DNA of 64,000 nt from Mesorhizobium loti (GTDB lineage: Bacteria > Pseudomonadota > Alphaproteobacteria > Rhizobiales > Rhizobiaceae), in contig NZ_CP033334.1 in NCBI RefSeq assembly GCF_013170705.1, forward strand, positions 1,240,001 through 1,304,000, given 5' to 3'. Every line of letters begins with the position of its first letter. The stretch's first letter is position 1. This document shows positions 8,896 through 18,490 of the stretch, piece after piece. The translations under genes and the position numbers were made by a program. The notes beneath the pieces are model-generated. The model saw only the letters and a program-made list of their open reading frames with translations. It was not told where the DNA came from and did not search any database.

Positions 8896-9666
8896 CTAGA
8901 CGACAAAAAAATCCTCGATGCGCTCTCTGGCTCCAAGCAGCGCCGGCAGGATTTCCCGCTCCATCTCGGCGACGTTGAATCGCGCCGACTGGGTCGAGAC
9001 ATTGATCGCCGCGACCGTGCGCTTCGCCCGGTCGCGGATCGGCACGGCAATGGAGCGCAGGCCGAGCTCCAGTTCCTCGTCGACGATGGCGAAGCCGTCC
9101 GCCTTCGCCTTGCCAATGGCGCCGGCCAGCGCACGCTTATCGGTGATGGTCTTTGGCGTTCGTCTCTCGATGGTCGCCTGGCCGAGAAATGTGTCCAGTT
9201 CCCCTGATGTCAGGCCGGCAAGCAGGATCCGTCCCATCGAGGTGCAGTAGGCCGGCAGCCTCGTGCCGACATCGAGCGAGACGCTGAGGATACGGCGGCC
9301 GGGAATACGGGCGACGTAGACGACATCCTCGCCCGACAGGATCGCGGCCGAGCAAGCCTCGTTCAGTTGTGCCGCCACGGCCCGCATGATGGGGGCGGCA
9401 AAGCTCCACAGGGAGGCGCCGCCGAGCCATGTGCGGGCAACAGCCAGCAGGCGGGGCGACAGCGAAAACACGCGGCCGGCCTGTGTGGCATAGCCCGTGG
9501 CAACCAAGGTCAGCAGGAAGCGGCGGGCGCCGGCGCGGGTCAGGCCCGCCTCCTCGGCCATTTCGGTCAGCGTCATGCCCGCCGGATGCCGGGCCAGGAT
9601 TTCCATGACGGCAAGGCCGCGTTCGAGCGAGCCGACATGATCGCGGGAAGGGGTCTCGTCGTTCAT
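8896..9666 (-). CDS. pcaR: IclR-family regulator of the beta-ketoadipate genes (PcaR-like)
   Basis: Transcription factor of 256 residues with an N-terminal winged helix (~12-70: SLERGLAVMEILARHPAGMTLTEMAEEAGLTRAGARRFLLTL) and a C-terminal IclR effector domain (~80-250, including YCTSMGRILLAGL and GLRSIAVPIRD). ATG at 9666 is preceded by a GGAGG site; a longer in-frame extension to 9936 would run through the divergent promoter and is rejected. It is divergent from pcaI-pcaJ-pcaF. PcaR/PcaU/PobR proteins bind 15-bp GTTCG-type palindromes and respond to beta-ketoadipate or related aromatics; a perfect palindrome of this kind lies at 9748-9762. The exact ligand is not visible in sequence. Confidence 0.88.
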   Translation of the reverse strand: MNDETPSRDHVGSLERGLAVMEILARHPAGMTLTEMAEEAGLTRAGARRFLLTLVATGYATQAGRVFSLSPRLLAVARTWLGGASLWSFAAPIMRAVAAQLNEACSAAILSGEDVVYVARIPGRRILSVSLDVGTRLPAYCTSMGRILLAGLTSGELDTFLGQATIERRTPKTITDKRALAGAIGKAKADGFAIVDEELELGLRSIAVPIRDRAKRTVAAINVSTQSARFNVAEMEREILPALLGARERIEDFFVV

Positions 9667-9747
9667 CTCGCCTCCGCGCAAGGGCGTTGTCGCCAGGATT
9701 GACTCCGCGCCCTTAATCGGACTAGAAGTATCGCATATAAAACATAT

Positions 9748-9762
9748 GTTCGCAATACGAAC
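9748..9762. promoter_or_regulatory. PcaR-type operator palindrome
   Basis: GTTCGcaataCGAAC is a perfect 5-5-5 inverted repeat in the divergent pcaR/pcaI intergenic region, 23 bp before the pcaI start. From memory it has the same architecture as the reported Pseudomonas putida PcaR site (GTTCGATAATCGCAC). It sits just after an AT-rich stretch (9730-9747) that could hold the pcaI -10 region, as expected for an IclR-family regulator acting at the promoter. Confidence 0.7.
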
Positions 9763-9784
9763 TTTTTGGATTGGAGCCCTGGCG

Positions 9785-10642
9785 ATGGTCAAGTTCCTGC
9801 CGCTCAAGCAGGCCGTTGCGGAGAATCTGAACAATGGCGACTCCGTCGCCTTCGAGGGCTTCACCCATCTGATCCCGACAGCCGCCGCGCATGAGGCGAT
9901 CCGCCAGGGATTTCGCGACCTGACCCTGATCCGCATGACGCCGGACCTGATCTACGACCAGATGATCGGCATGGGCATGGCGAAGAAGATCGTCTTCTCC
10001 TATGTCGGCAATCCCGGCGTCGGCCTGCTGCGGCGCGCGCGCGACGCCATCGAGAACGGTTTTCCCCGGCCGATCGAGGTCGAGGAGCACAGCCATGCCG
10101 GCATGGCCAATGCCTATGAGGCGGGTGCGGCCGGCCTGCCCTGCGCGGTGTTCCGTGGCTATCGCGGCGCAGGCCTCGCGGCGGTCAACCCGAACATAAA
10201 GTCGGTTACGTGTCCGTTCACCGGCGAGGGGCTGGCGGCGGTTCCTTCGATCCGTCCCGACGTCACCTTCATCCATGCGCAGAAGGCCGACAAGAAAGGC
10301 AATGTGCTGGTCGAGGGCATTATCGGCATTCAGAAGGAAGCGGTGCTGGCGGCCAAACGCGCCGTGGTGACCGTCGAGGAAGTGGTCGACAATTTCGACG
10401 ATCTCCATCCCAATCTGACGGTGCTGCCACGCTGGACGATCGCGGCGATCTCCGTCGTGCCGGGCGGATCGCACCCATCCTACGCGCATGGCTATTACGC
10501 ACGCGACAACGCCGCCTATCTGGAGTGGGACGAGATCGCCGCCGACCGTGAGAAATTCCAGGCCTGGATGCAGGCAAACGTCATCGAGAAGAGCGCCGGT
10601 GACTTCGCCGGACGTGTCGAGCATCTGAGGAAAGCGGCATGA
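9785..10642 (+). CDS. pcaI: 3-oxoadipate CoA-transferase subunit A (CatI/PcaI-like)
   Basis: Subunit A of the enzyme that transfers CoA from succinyl-CoA to 3-oxoadipate, the penultimate step of aromatic degradation to acetyl-CoA and succinyl-CoA. The 285 residues match CatI/GctA-type family-I CoA-transferases rather than the shorter ~230-residue PcaI type. Conserved sequence includes GDSVAFEGFTH near the N terminus and HAQKADKKGNVLVEG. Start ATG at 9785 is chosen for a GGAG at 9773-9776; an upstream ATG (9746) overlaps the operator. It overlaps pcaJ as ATGA. Glutaconate CoA-transferase is an alternative by family, but the PcaR and PcaF neighbours favour 3-oxoadipate. Confidence 0.87.
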   Translation: MVKFLPLKQAVAENLNNGDSVAFEGFTHLIPTAAAHEAIRQGFRDLTLIRMTPDLIYDQMIGMGMAKKIVFSYVGNPGVGLLRRARDAIENGFPRPIEVEEHSHAGMANAYEAGAAGLPCAVFRGYRGAGLAAVNPNIKSVTCPFTGEGLAAVPSIRPDVTFIHAQKADKKGNVLVEGIIGIQKEAVLAAKRAVVTVEEVVDNFDDLHPNLTVLPRWTIAAISVVPGGSHPSYAHGYYARDNAAYLEWDEIAADREKFQAWMQANVIEKSAGDFAGRVEHLRKAA

Positions 10643-11433
10643 GCGCGACAGGCTTCACCCCCAACGAGATGATGACCATTGCCGCCAGCCGCGCGTTGAA
10701 GAACGACGATGTCTGCTTCGTCGGCATCGGTGCGCCGTCCGCCGCCTGCAATGTGGCACGTCTGACGCATGCGCCCGACATCACGCTGATCTATGAGAGC
10801 GGCACGATCGGCACCGCGCCTGACGTGCTGCCATTGTCGATCGGCGATGGCGAATTGTGCGAAACCGCTGTCACCACCGTCGCGGTGCCGGAAATGTTCC
10901 GCTACTGGCTGCAGGGTGGCCGCATCTCGATCGGTTTCCTGGGGGCTGCCCAGCTCGACAAGTTCGGCAACATCAACACCACGGTGATCGGCGATTATTT
11001 CCATCCCAAGACCAGGCTGCCCGGCGGTGGCGGCGCGCCGGAGATCGCGACCTCGTCGAAGGAAATCTACATCACCATGGCGCAGACCAAGCGTGGCATG
11101 GTCGAAAAGATCGACTTCTTCACGTCCTTCGGCCATGGCGAGGGCGGCGACCATCGCCAGCGGCTGGGCATCGACACATCGGGCCCGACCTTGCTGATCA
11201 CCGATCTCGCCATCTGGAAGCCGGACCCGGTGACCAAGGAATTCACCGTCGTGTCGCTGCATCCGGGCGTCACCCGCCAGCAGGTGCAGGAAAGCTGTGG
11301 CTGGGTCGTTAAGTTCGCCGAGGCGCTTGACGAAACACCGGCGCCAAGCGAACTCGAACTCAATACACTGCGCGACCTGCAGGCCCGCACCAGGGCGGCG
11401 CATGAGGGAACCGGAAAAGCAAAGGCTGCATGA
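10639..11433 (+). CDS. pcaJ: 3-oxoadipate CoA-transferase subunit B (CatJ/PcaJ-like)
   Basis: Partner subunit of the CoA-transferase, 264 residues, the CatJ/GctB length. The region LIYESGTIGTAP contains the glutamate in the position expected for the thioester-forming catalytic residue of family-I enzymes; GFLGAAQLDKFGNINTTVIGD and LPGGGGAPEIA are family hallmarks. Coupled to pcaI by an ATGA overlap and followed 1 nt later by pcaF. Together they form pcaI-pcaJ-pcaF, the two terminal steps of the beta-ketoadipate route. Confidence 0.87.
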   Translation: MSATGFTPNEMMTIAASRALKNDDVCFVGIGAPSAACNVARLTHAPDITLIYESGTIGTAPDVLPLSIGDGELCETAVTTVAVPEMFRYWLQGGRISIGFLGAAQLDKFGNINTTVIGDYFHPKTRLPGGGGAPEIATSSKEIYITMAQTKRGMVEKIDFFTSFGHGEGGDHRQRLGIDTSGPTLLITDLAIWKPDPVTKEFTVVSLHPGVTRQQVQESCGWVVKFAEALDETPAPSELELNTLRDLQARTRAAHEGTGKAKAA

Positions 11434-11434
11434 C

Positions 11435-12640
<1,206 letters not shown>

Positions 12641-12741
12641 TCGCGCGCTCCCCTGGCTTGCCGAAATCATGGTCGGATTCGGCGCGTCGCCAAATTTGAC
12701 CATGTGGACAAAAGCCCGGCCTCGTTCCATAGTTCCCCGCG

Positions 12742-12843
12742 CATGACCCCGAAAATCGAAATCGATTTTCCGAAAGGATCATGCGCAGAACTAAGAAGCT
12801 ACAGCGTCCTTTGCGCGTCCGAGGGACGCGCGGCGCTGTAGGC
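12742..12843. repeat. Two-hairpin intergenic repeat element
   Basis: The 254-bp gap after pcaF holds a compact structured element. The first module is an imperfect palindrome with GAAAATCG and CGATTTTC arms flanked by CATGA and TCATG (12742-12782). The second is a stem with arms CTACAGCG (12799-12806) and CGCTGTAG (12834-12841) enclosing GCGCGTCC/GGACGCGC. From memory this sequence type is common between genes in Mesorhizobium. It could fold in RNA upstream of the following ABC operon. Only one copy was noticed here. Confidence 0.6.
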
Positions 12844-12894
12844 TGATTTCTAGAACAGCCGGCTCGACACGGCTGTCGAACAGAGGGGACTGCA

Positions 12895-13926
12895 ATGGAA
12901 AACCGGAAGACCAAATTCCAATCGACACGCGAAGGGATTTCGCGACGCAATGTGCTGGAACTCGGCGCGCTTGGCCTGGCAGCGGCGATGCTGCCGGGCG
13001 CAGCCTTCGCCAAGGACAAGAAACTGAAGGTGGCGGCGATCTTCGCCACGCCGATCGAGGAGCCCTGGGACAACCAGATCCATGTCGCCCTGCAGAAGGC
13101 CGAGAAGGAACTGGGTATCGAATACAAATGGTCCGAGAAGGTGCAGACCGCCGATTTCAGCCGCGTCATGCGCGAATATGCGCAAGGCGGCTACCAGCTG
13201 GTGCTGGGCGACGCCTTCGCCGCCGAGCGCGAGTCGCGCCGCACGGCCAAGCAGTTCCCCAAGACGGCCTGGCTGTTCGGCTCGGGCGCCGGTCCGGCGG
13301 AGCCCAATTTCGGTGTCTTCGACAACTGGATCCATGAGCCGGCCTATCTCTCGGGCATGATCGCCGGCAAGATGTCGAAATCGGGCACGGTCGGCGCCGT
13401 GGCGGCGATGGGCATTCCGGAAGTGAACCGGCTGGTCAACGCTTTCTTTGCCGGCGCCAAGGAGGTCAATCCGAACGTCAAGAAGAAGGTCGCCTTCATC
13501 GGCTCCTTCTTCGATCCGCCGAAGGCCAAGGAGGCCGCGGTGGCGCAGATCGATGCCGGTGTCGACGTCATCTATGCCGAGCGCTTCGGCGTCATCGAGG
13601 CGGCGGTCGAAAAGAAGATCTACGCCATCTCCAACATGTCCGACCAGTCGAGCCTCGGCCCCGACACGGTCATCACCGGCCCGGTCTGGGATATGTATCC
13701 GACCGTCGAACAGGCGATCAAACTGGTCAAGGCCGGGGTCTACACCGCGCAGGACTATGGCGATTTCTCGCGCATGGCCAAGGGCGGCTCCTATCTCGCC
13801 CCGTACCACAAGTTCGACAAGACGCTGCCGGCTGACGTCAAGGACCTGGTCGAGAAGAAGAAGGCCGAAATCCTGGAAGGCAATTTCCGCGTCGACGTCG
13901 ACGAGAACACGCCGGTTTCGGATTAG
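12895..13926 (+). CDS. BMP-family ABC transporter substrate-binding protein
   Basis: Periplasmic binding protein of 343 residues in the BMP/Med (PnrA-like) family, whose characterised members bind nucleosides or purines. The N terminus has a twin-arginine-type signal (SRRNVLELGALGLAAAMLPGAAFA), so export may be by Tat. The mature part shows VAAIFATPIEEPWDNQIHVAL and AYLSGMIAGKMSKSGTVGAV, the latter typical of BMP proteins. ATG at 12895 is preceded by AGAGGGG. First gene of the importer; a repeat element separates it from the ATPase gene. Confidence 0.9.
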   Translation: MENRKTKFQSTREGISRRNVLELGALGLAAAMLPGAAFAKDKKLKVAAIFATPIEEPWDNQIHVALQKAEKELGIEYKWSEKVQTADFSRVMREYAQGGYQLVLGDAFAAERESRRTAKQFPKTAWLFGSGAGPAEPNFGVFDNWIHEPAYLSGMIAGKMSKSGTVGAVAAMGIPEVNRLVNAFFAGAKEVNPNVKKKVAFIGSFFDPPKAKEAAVAQIDAGVDVIYAERFGVIEAAVEKKIYAISNMSDQSSLGPDTVITGPVWDMYPTVEQAIKLVKAGVYTAQDYGDFSRMAKGGSYLAPYHKFDKTLPADVKDLVEKKKAEILEGNFRVDVDENTPVSD

Positions 13927-13935
13927 AGCGGATTT

Positions 13936-14080
13936 CCCTCCCCCTTGAGGGGAGGGTGGCCCGCAGGACCGGTGGGGTCCGCCGCGCCGCGCTCCATCTT
14001 GTTAAGTTATAGGTTGAGGCAGCCGAGGTTACCCCTCCCGCCTCGCTTCGCTCGGCACCCTCCCCTCGAGGGGGAGGGGC
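13936..14080. repeat. MITE-like element with inverted GC-rich ends
   Basis: A 145-bp element lies between the BMP binding-protein gene and its ATPase gene. Its ends are inverted copies of each other, CCCTCCCCCTTGAGGGGAGG at the left and CCTCCCCTCGAGGGGGAGGG at the right, each also a small hairpin. The interior (GGACCGGTGGGGTCC, GCTTCGCTC) is also structured. Its position suggests it may lower downstream expression relative to the binding protein, as intercistronic hairpins often do; that is inference. Confidence 0.65.
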
Positions 14081-14098
14081 ATCTCCGCAGGAGTCCCC

Positions 14099-15610
14099 TT
14101 GCCCGCCCCACTCATCGAAATGCGCGGCATCACCAAGAGCTTCGGCGCCGTCAAGGCGAACGAGGCCGTCGACCTCAGCGTCGCGCCGGGCGAGATCCTT
14201 GGCCTGCTGGGTGAGAACGGCGCCGGCAAGACGACGCTGATGAACGTGCTGTTCGGCGCCTACGCGCCGGACGCCGGCGAAATCCTGATCCAGGGCCGGC
14301 CAGTGAGGATCACCAGTTCGGCCGATGCGCTGGCCGCCGGCATCGGCATGGTGCACCAGCATTTTCATCTTGCGCCACGGCTGACGGTCCTGGAAAATCT
14401 GCTCATCGGCATCCCGGGAAAATCCGGGCGGATCGATCGCGCCGGCGGGCTGGCGCGGTTGGCCGAAATCAGCCGCCAGCATGGGCTGACGCTTGATCCC
14501 GATCTGCCGGTTTCGGCGCTGTCGGTCGGCGAACAGCAGCGGCTGGAGATCGTCAAGGCGCTGTTTCGCGGCGCCAGGCTGTTGATCCTCGACGAGCCGA
14601 CGGCGGTGCTCGCGCCAAGCGAGGTCGACGGACTGTTTTCAGCGCTGCGCTCGATGGCGGCACAGGGCCTCGGCATCATCTTCATCTCGCACAAGCTCAA
14701 CGAGGTGCGGGCGCTCACCCATCGCTGCACCGTGCTGCGGCACGGCCGTGTCGCGGGTCGTGTCGACGATCCGGCCAACACCACGTCGGCGGCGATGGCG
14801 CAACTGATGTGCGGCCACGAAATCGTGCCGCCGGCAAGGGGCGCGTCGACGCCCGGTGCCGACGTGCTGACGCTCGACGGCATTTCCACCTCGCGTCATT
14901 CAGGCACAGTGCTGCGCGACGTGTCGCTTGCCGTTCGCGCCGGTGAAATCCTCGGCATTGCCGGCGTGTCGGGCAATGGCCAGCGGGCGCTGGCGGAGGT
15001 GATCTCCGGCGTGCGCGCGCCCGATGCCGGCCGGATGACGATCGCCGGCCAGAAGGTGTCGCGGTTCTCGCCGCGCGAGGTGCAGGCGCTTGGCCTCGGC
15101 CGCATCCCGGAAGACCGCATGACGACCGGCCTGGTCACCAATCTGCCGCTCGCCGATTCCATGGTGCTGCCGCGCATTGGCACCGCCGCGTTTTCAGCCA
15201 AGGGCCTGCTCAAGCCTGACGCGATCCGCGCCTTCGCCGAGGCGCAGATCAAGGCCTATGATATCAGGTGCCCCGGGCCGATGACCCGAGCCGGGGCGCT
15301 GTCCGGCGGCAATCTGCAAAAGGCGCTCCTGGCGCGCGAGCTCGCCTTCGATCCGAAGGTGCTGATCGTTTCCCAGCCGACGCGCGGCCTCGACATCGGC
15401 GCCGCCCGCTTCATCCACGAAAAATTTCTCGACATGCGGACCAAGGGCTGCGGCATCATCGTCATCGGCGAGGATCTCGAAGAACTGCTCGTTCTCTGCG
15501 ACCGCATCGCGGTGATGTATGAGGGCCGCATCGTCGGCACGCTCGACAGCGCTGATGCGACGATCGCGCGGCTCGGCCTGATGATGACCGGGGCGGAGGG
15601 CCACAGCTGA
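14099..15610 (+). CDS. BMP-type nucleoside ABC transporter ATP-binding protein (double ATPase)
   Basis: Fused two-domain ATPase of 503 residues, like YufO/RbsA. The N-terminal half has Walker A GENGAGKTT (~38-46), signature LSVGEQQR and Walker B LLILDEP. The C-terminal half has the degenerate GVSGNGQ loop, signature LSGGNLQK and VSQPTRGLD, typical of sugar/nucleoside double ATPases. TTG at 14099 with AGGAG 5 nt upstream is the likely start; ATG at 14120 is the alternative and leaves little sequence before the first beta strand. The stop and the next ATG overlap (TGATG). Confidence 0.9.
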   Translation: MPAPLIEMRGITKSFGAVKANEAVDLSVAPGEILGLLGENGAGKTTLMNVLFGAYAPDAGEILIQGRPVRITSSADALAAGIGMVHQHFHLAPRLTVLENLLIGIPGKSGRIDRAGGLARLAEISRQHGLTLDPDLPVSALSVGEQQRLEIVKALFRGARLLILDEPTAVLAPSEVDGLFSALRSMAAQGLGIIFISHKLNEVRALTHRCTVLRHGRVAGRVDDPANTTSAAMAQLMCGHEIVPPARGASTPGADVLTLDGISTSRHSGTVLRDVSLAVRAGEILGIAGVSGNGQRALAEVISGVRAPDAGRMTIAGQKVSRFSPREVQALGLGRIPEDRMTTGLVTNLPLADSMVLPRIGTAAFSAKGLLKPDAIRAFAEAQIKAYDIRCPGPMTRAGALSGGNLQKALLARELAFDPKVLIVSQPTRGLDIGAARFIHEKFLDMRTKGCGIIVIGEDLEELLVLCDRIAVMYEGRIVGTLDSADATIARLGLMMTGAEGHS

Positions 15611-16665
15611 TGTTTCGCCTGGAAGTCCGCACCTCCACGCCCGCCTGGTTCAATCTGGCACTGCCGTTGCTGGCGATCGGCGCCACGCTTGTCCTGTGCA
15701 GCGGCCTCATCGCGCTGGCCGGCGCCGGCGTGCTCGAATCCTACGGGGTGATGTTCACGGCCTCGCTCGGCGACAGCTATGCTATCACCGAAACGCTGGT
15801 GCGCGCCGCACCGATGATCTTCACCGGGCTGGCGGTCGCCGTCGCCTTCCGCGCCAAATTCTGGAACATCGGCGCTGAAGGGCAATTGCTGGCCGGCGCG
15901 GTCGCCAGCTGCTTCGTCGGCGCGATCCCGATGCCGGGGGCGCTCGCCATGCTGCTGATGGCTGTCGCGGGTGCCGCCGCCGGAGCTGCCGTCGCCCTTG
16001 TTCCCGCGACGCTGCGGGTCAAGTTCAGGGTTGACGATGTGGTCAGCTCGCTGCTGCTCAACTCGGTCATCTACTACGCGCTGATGGCGCTGATCGAAGG
16101 GCCGTGGAAGGATAGTTTCAGCGGCTATCCGATCTCGCCGCCGATCGAGGATTCGGCCAACTTTCCGGTGCTGATCGAAGGCACGCGCCTGCATCTCGGC
16201 GTCGTGGTGGCGCTGATCGCCGCGCCTCTGATCTGGTTCCTGATCGCGCGCACGACGCTTGGCTTCAGGATCAGGGTCACCGGCGAGAATCCGGAAGCTG
16301 CACGCTATGGCGGCATCCATGTCGAACGCGTGCTGCTGTCGACCGCGCTGCTGTCGGGTGCGCTGGCCGGGCTTGCCGGCGTCGGCGAAGTCGGCGGCGT
16401 GCATTTCCAGGTGATGAGCGACATCTCGCCGGGCTATGGCTATTCCGGCATCGTCGTTGCCATGCTGGCGCGCCTCAACCCGCTGGGCGTGGTGCCGGCG
16501 GCGATCTTCCTCGCCGCCGTGATGACCGGCGCCGAGGCGATGTCGCGGGCAACCGGCGTGCCGGCCTTCCTCAGCGATGTCATCCAGGGGACAGCGCTGC
16601 TCGCCATGCTGGTGGCACTGCTGTTCACCGCCTATCGCATCCGCCGCGTGGGGACAGCCTCATGA
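15610..16665 (+). CDS. BMP-type nucleoside ABC transporter permease 1
   Basis: Integral membrane permease of 351 residues (BPD_transp_2 family, YufP-like) with about eight to ten hydrophobic segments. Conserved sequence includes FRAKFWNIGAEGQLLAGA near ~78-95 and GENPEAARYGGIHVERV, both hallmarks of this permease group. Its start overlaps the ATPase stop by one nucleotide and its stop overlaps the next permease as ATGA. Confidence 0.9.
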   Translation: MFRLEVRTSTPAWFNLALPLLAIGATLVLCSGLIALAGAGVLESYGVMFTASLGDSYAITETLVRAAPMIFTGLAVAVAFRAKFWNIGAEGQLLAGAVASCFVGAIPMPGALAMLLMAVAGAAAGAAVALVPATLRVKFRVDDVVSSLLLNSVIYYALMALIEGPWKDSFSGYPISPPIEDSANFPVLIEGTRLHLGVVVALIAAPLIWFLIARTTLGFRIRVTGENPEAARYGGIHVERVLLSTALLSGALAGLAGVGEVGGVHFQVMSDISPGYGYSGIVVAMLARLNPLGVVPAAIFLAAVMTGAEAMSRATGVPAFLSDVIQGTALLAMLVALLFTAYRIRRVGTAS

Positions 16666-17606
16666 GCGCGGTGTTCGAACAGATCTTCCAGGTCGGCTTC
16701 CTGGCCGCCATCATCCGCATCGCCACACCGCTGGCCTTCGCCACCCTGGGCGAAATGTTCTCCGAGCGGGCTGGCGTGCTCAATCTCGGCATCGAAGGCA
16801 TCATGCTGCTTTGCGCGATGACCGGCTTCACCGCCACCAGCCTGAGCGGCAGCTTGTGGCTCGGCGTGCTGGTCGCGGTGCTGACGGGCATGCTGATGGG
16901 CGCGCTGCATGCGCTGTTCACGGTGGCGCTTGGCCTCAGCCAGCATGTCTGCGGCATCGGCGTCACTTTGTTCTCGTCGGGCCTTGCCTATTTCCTCTAC
17001 CGGCTGATTTTCGGCCAGCAATCGGTGCCGCCAAGCATCAAGGGTTTTCAGACGCTGCCGATCCCGATCCTCTCCGACATTCCGGTGATAGGGCCGGCGG
17101 TGTTCAACCAGTTCGCCCTGGTCTACATGGCGATCCTTGCCATCCCGCTCGCCGCCTTCGTGCTCTACCGCACGCCGTGGGGCCTGTCGGTGCGCATGGT
17201 CGGCGAGAACCCGCGCGCGGCGGACTCGGCTGGCGTCAGCGTCATTGCCACCCGCTTCCAGGCCGTCATTCTCGGCGGGGCGCTGATGGGGCTCGCCGGC
17301 GCCTTCCTGTCGATGGCGCAGTTCAACGCCTTCACCTTCGGCGTGGTGTCGGGGCGTGGCTGGGTGGCGATCGCGCTCGTCGTGTTCGGCCGCTGGGACC
17401 CGTGGCGCTCGGCGGGCGCGGCGCTGCTGTTCGCCTTCGTCGATGCGCTGCAGCTGCGCATGCAGGCGAGCGGGCTCGGGCATATACCCTACGAAGCATT
17501 CCTGATGCTGCCCTTCATCTTCACCATCGTCGCGATGGCTGTGATGTCGCGCAATGCGGTGGCGCCGTCGGCGCTGCTGAAGCCGTTTCGAAGGGAAGAG
17601 CGGTAG
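16662..17606 (+). CDS. BMP-type nucleoside ABC transporter permease 2
   Basis: Second permease of the importer, 314 residues (BPD_transp_2, YufQ-like). The N-terminal LGEMFSERAGVLNLGIEGIMLLCA and the loop GENPRAADSAGVSVIATR are characteristic. Completes a four-gene importer (binding protein, ATPase, two permeases). It ends 65 bp before a convergent SDR gene, with a hairpin between. Confidence 0.9.
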   Translation: MSAVFEQIFQVGFLAAIIRIATPLAFATLGEMFSERAGVLNLGIEGIMLLCAMTGFTATSLSGSLWLGVLVAVLTGMLMGALHALFTVALGLSQHVCGIGVTLFSSGLAYFLYRLIFGQQSVPPSIKGFQTLPIPILSDIPVIGPAVFNQFALVYMAILAIPLAAFVLYRTPWGLSVRMVGENPRAADSAGVSVIATRFQAVILGGALMGLAGAFLSMAQFNAFTFGVVSGRGWVAIALVVFGRWDPWRSAGAALLFAFVDALQLRMQASGLGHIPYEAFLMLPFIFTIVAMAVMSRNAVAPSALLKPFRREER

Positions 17607-17613
17607 GACCCGG

Positions 17614-17644
17614 TTCCTCTCCCCCGATCGACGGGGTAGAGGAA
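17614..17644. terminator. Hairpin between convergent genes, putative bidirectional terminator
   Basis: TTCCTCTCCCCCG at 17614-17626 pairs with CGGGGTAGAGGAA at 17632-17644 (one bulge or mismatch), loop ATCGA. It is the only structured sequence in the 65-bp gap between the converging permease and SDR genes. There is no clear U-tract, so it may also be a fragment of the GC-rich intergenic repeats seen elsewhere in the window. Confidence 0.45.
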
Positions 17645-17671
17645 GGGCGCCAAGCTGTCCCTTGGAAAGCC

Positions 17672-18439
17672 TCACATCGCGGTAAAACCGTTGTCGACGA
17701 ACAGATGCGCGCCGTTGACGAAGCTGGCCTCGTCACTGGCGAGATACAGCGCTGCCTTCGCCACTTCTTCAGGCTCGCCGATGCGCCCCTGCTGCGCGGC
17801 GAGTGCCGCATCCGAAACGTCGACGCCAAGCTTGCCGAGGTCGGCGACCTCGCGCAGGCCGTGCGGCGTCCTGATAAAGCCGGGGCAGACGGCGTTGCAG
17901 CGGATGTTGCGGTCACGGAACTCGACGGCGATGGCGCGGGCGAACATGTGGCAGGCGCCCTTGGTGGTGTCGTAGAGCACCTCCATCGGTGTCGCCGCCA
18001 CCGCCGAGATCGAGGAGGTGCAGACGATCGAGCCGCCGCCGGCCGCGATCATGCCGGGCAGCACGGCGCGGGTCATCAGGAACATGGAGCGGACATTGAC
18101 GGCATGCAGCCAGTCCCATTCCTGCACGGTCGTCTCCAGGAACGGCTTAATCACGATGGTGCCGGCATGGTTGAACAGCACCGTGACCGGCCCGAGTTTC
18201 TCCGCCGCGCCCTTTACCGCCGCCTGAACCTGGGCTTCGTCGGATACGTCGGCGACAAAATGCTCGGCTATGTGTCCGCGCGCGCGGATCGCCGCCGCCG
18301 TTGCCGCGGCCGCCTCGCCATTGCGGTCGATGATCGCCACCTTGGCGCCTTCGACCGCGAACAGCTCCGAGGCCGCTCCGCCCATTCCCGTCGCGCCGCC
18401 CGAGATGATGGCGACCTTGCCGGCCAGTCTTGTGCCCAT
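17672..18439 (-). CDS. SDR-family NAD(P)-dependent oxidoreductase
   Basis: Classical short-chain dehydrogenase of 255 residues. The cofactor motif is GGATGMGG (residues 14-21), the structural NHAG replaces NNAG at ~90-93, and the catalytic set is Ser142/143, Tyr156 and Lys160 (YDTTK). The C-terminal VNGAHLFVDNGFTAM is the usual end of the fold. It lies 51 bp downstream of the ethanolamine-type permease on the same strand, so it may act on an alcohol or aldehyde related to that substrate; the substrate is not determinable here. Confidence 0.85.
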   Translation of the reverse strand: MGTRLAGKVAIISGGATGMGGAASELFAVEGAKVAIIDRNGEAAAATAAAIRARGHIAEHFVADVSDEAQVQAAVKGAAEKLGPVTVLFNHAGTIVIKPFLETTVQEWDWLHAVNVRSMFLMTRAVLPGMIAAGGGSIVCTSSISAVAATPMEVLYDTTKGACHMFARAIAVEFRDRNIRCNAVCPGFIRTPHGLREVADLGKLGVDVSDAALAAQQGRIGEPEEVAKAALYLASDEASFVNGAHLFVDNGFTAM

Positions 18440-18490
18440 GACTTTTTACTCCCGTCCCGTTTCAGTGACTTTTCGTCTTCGATCGCAATG

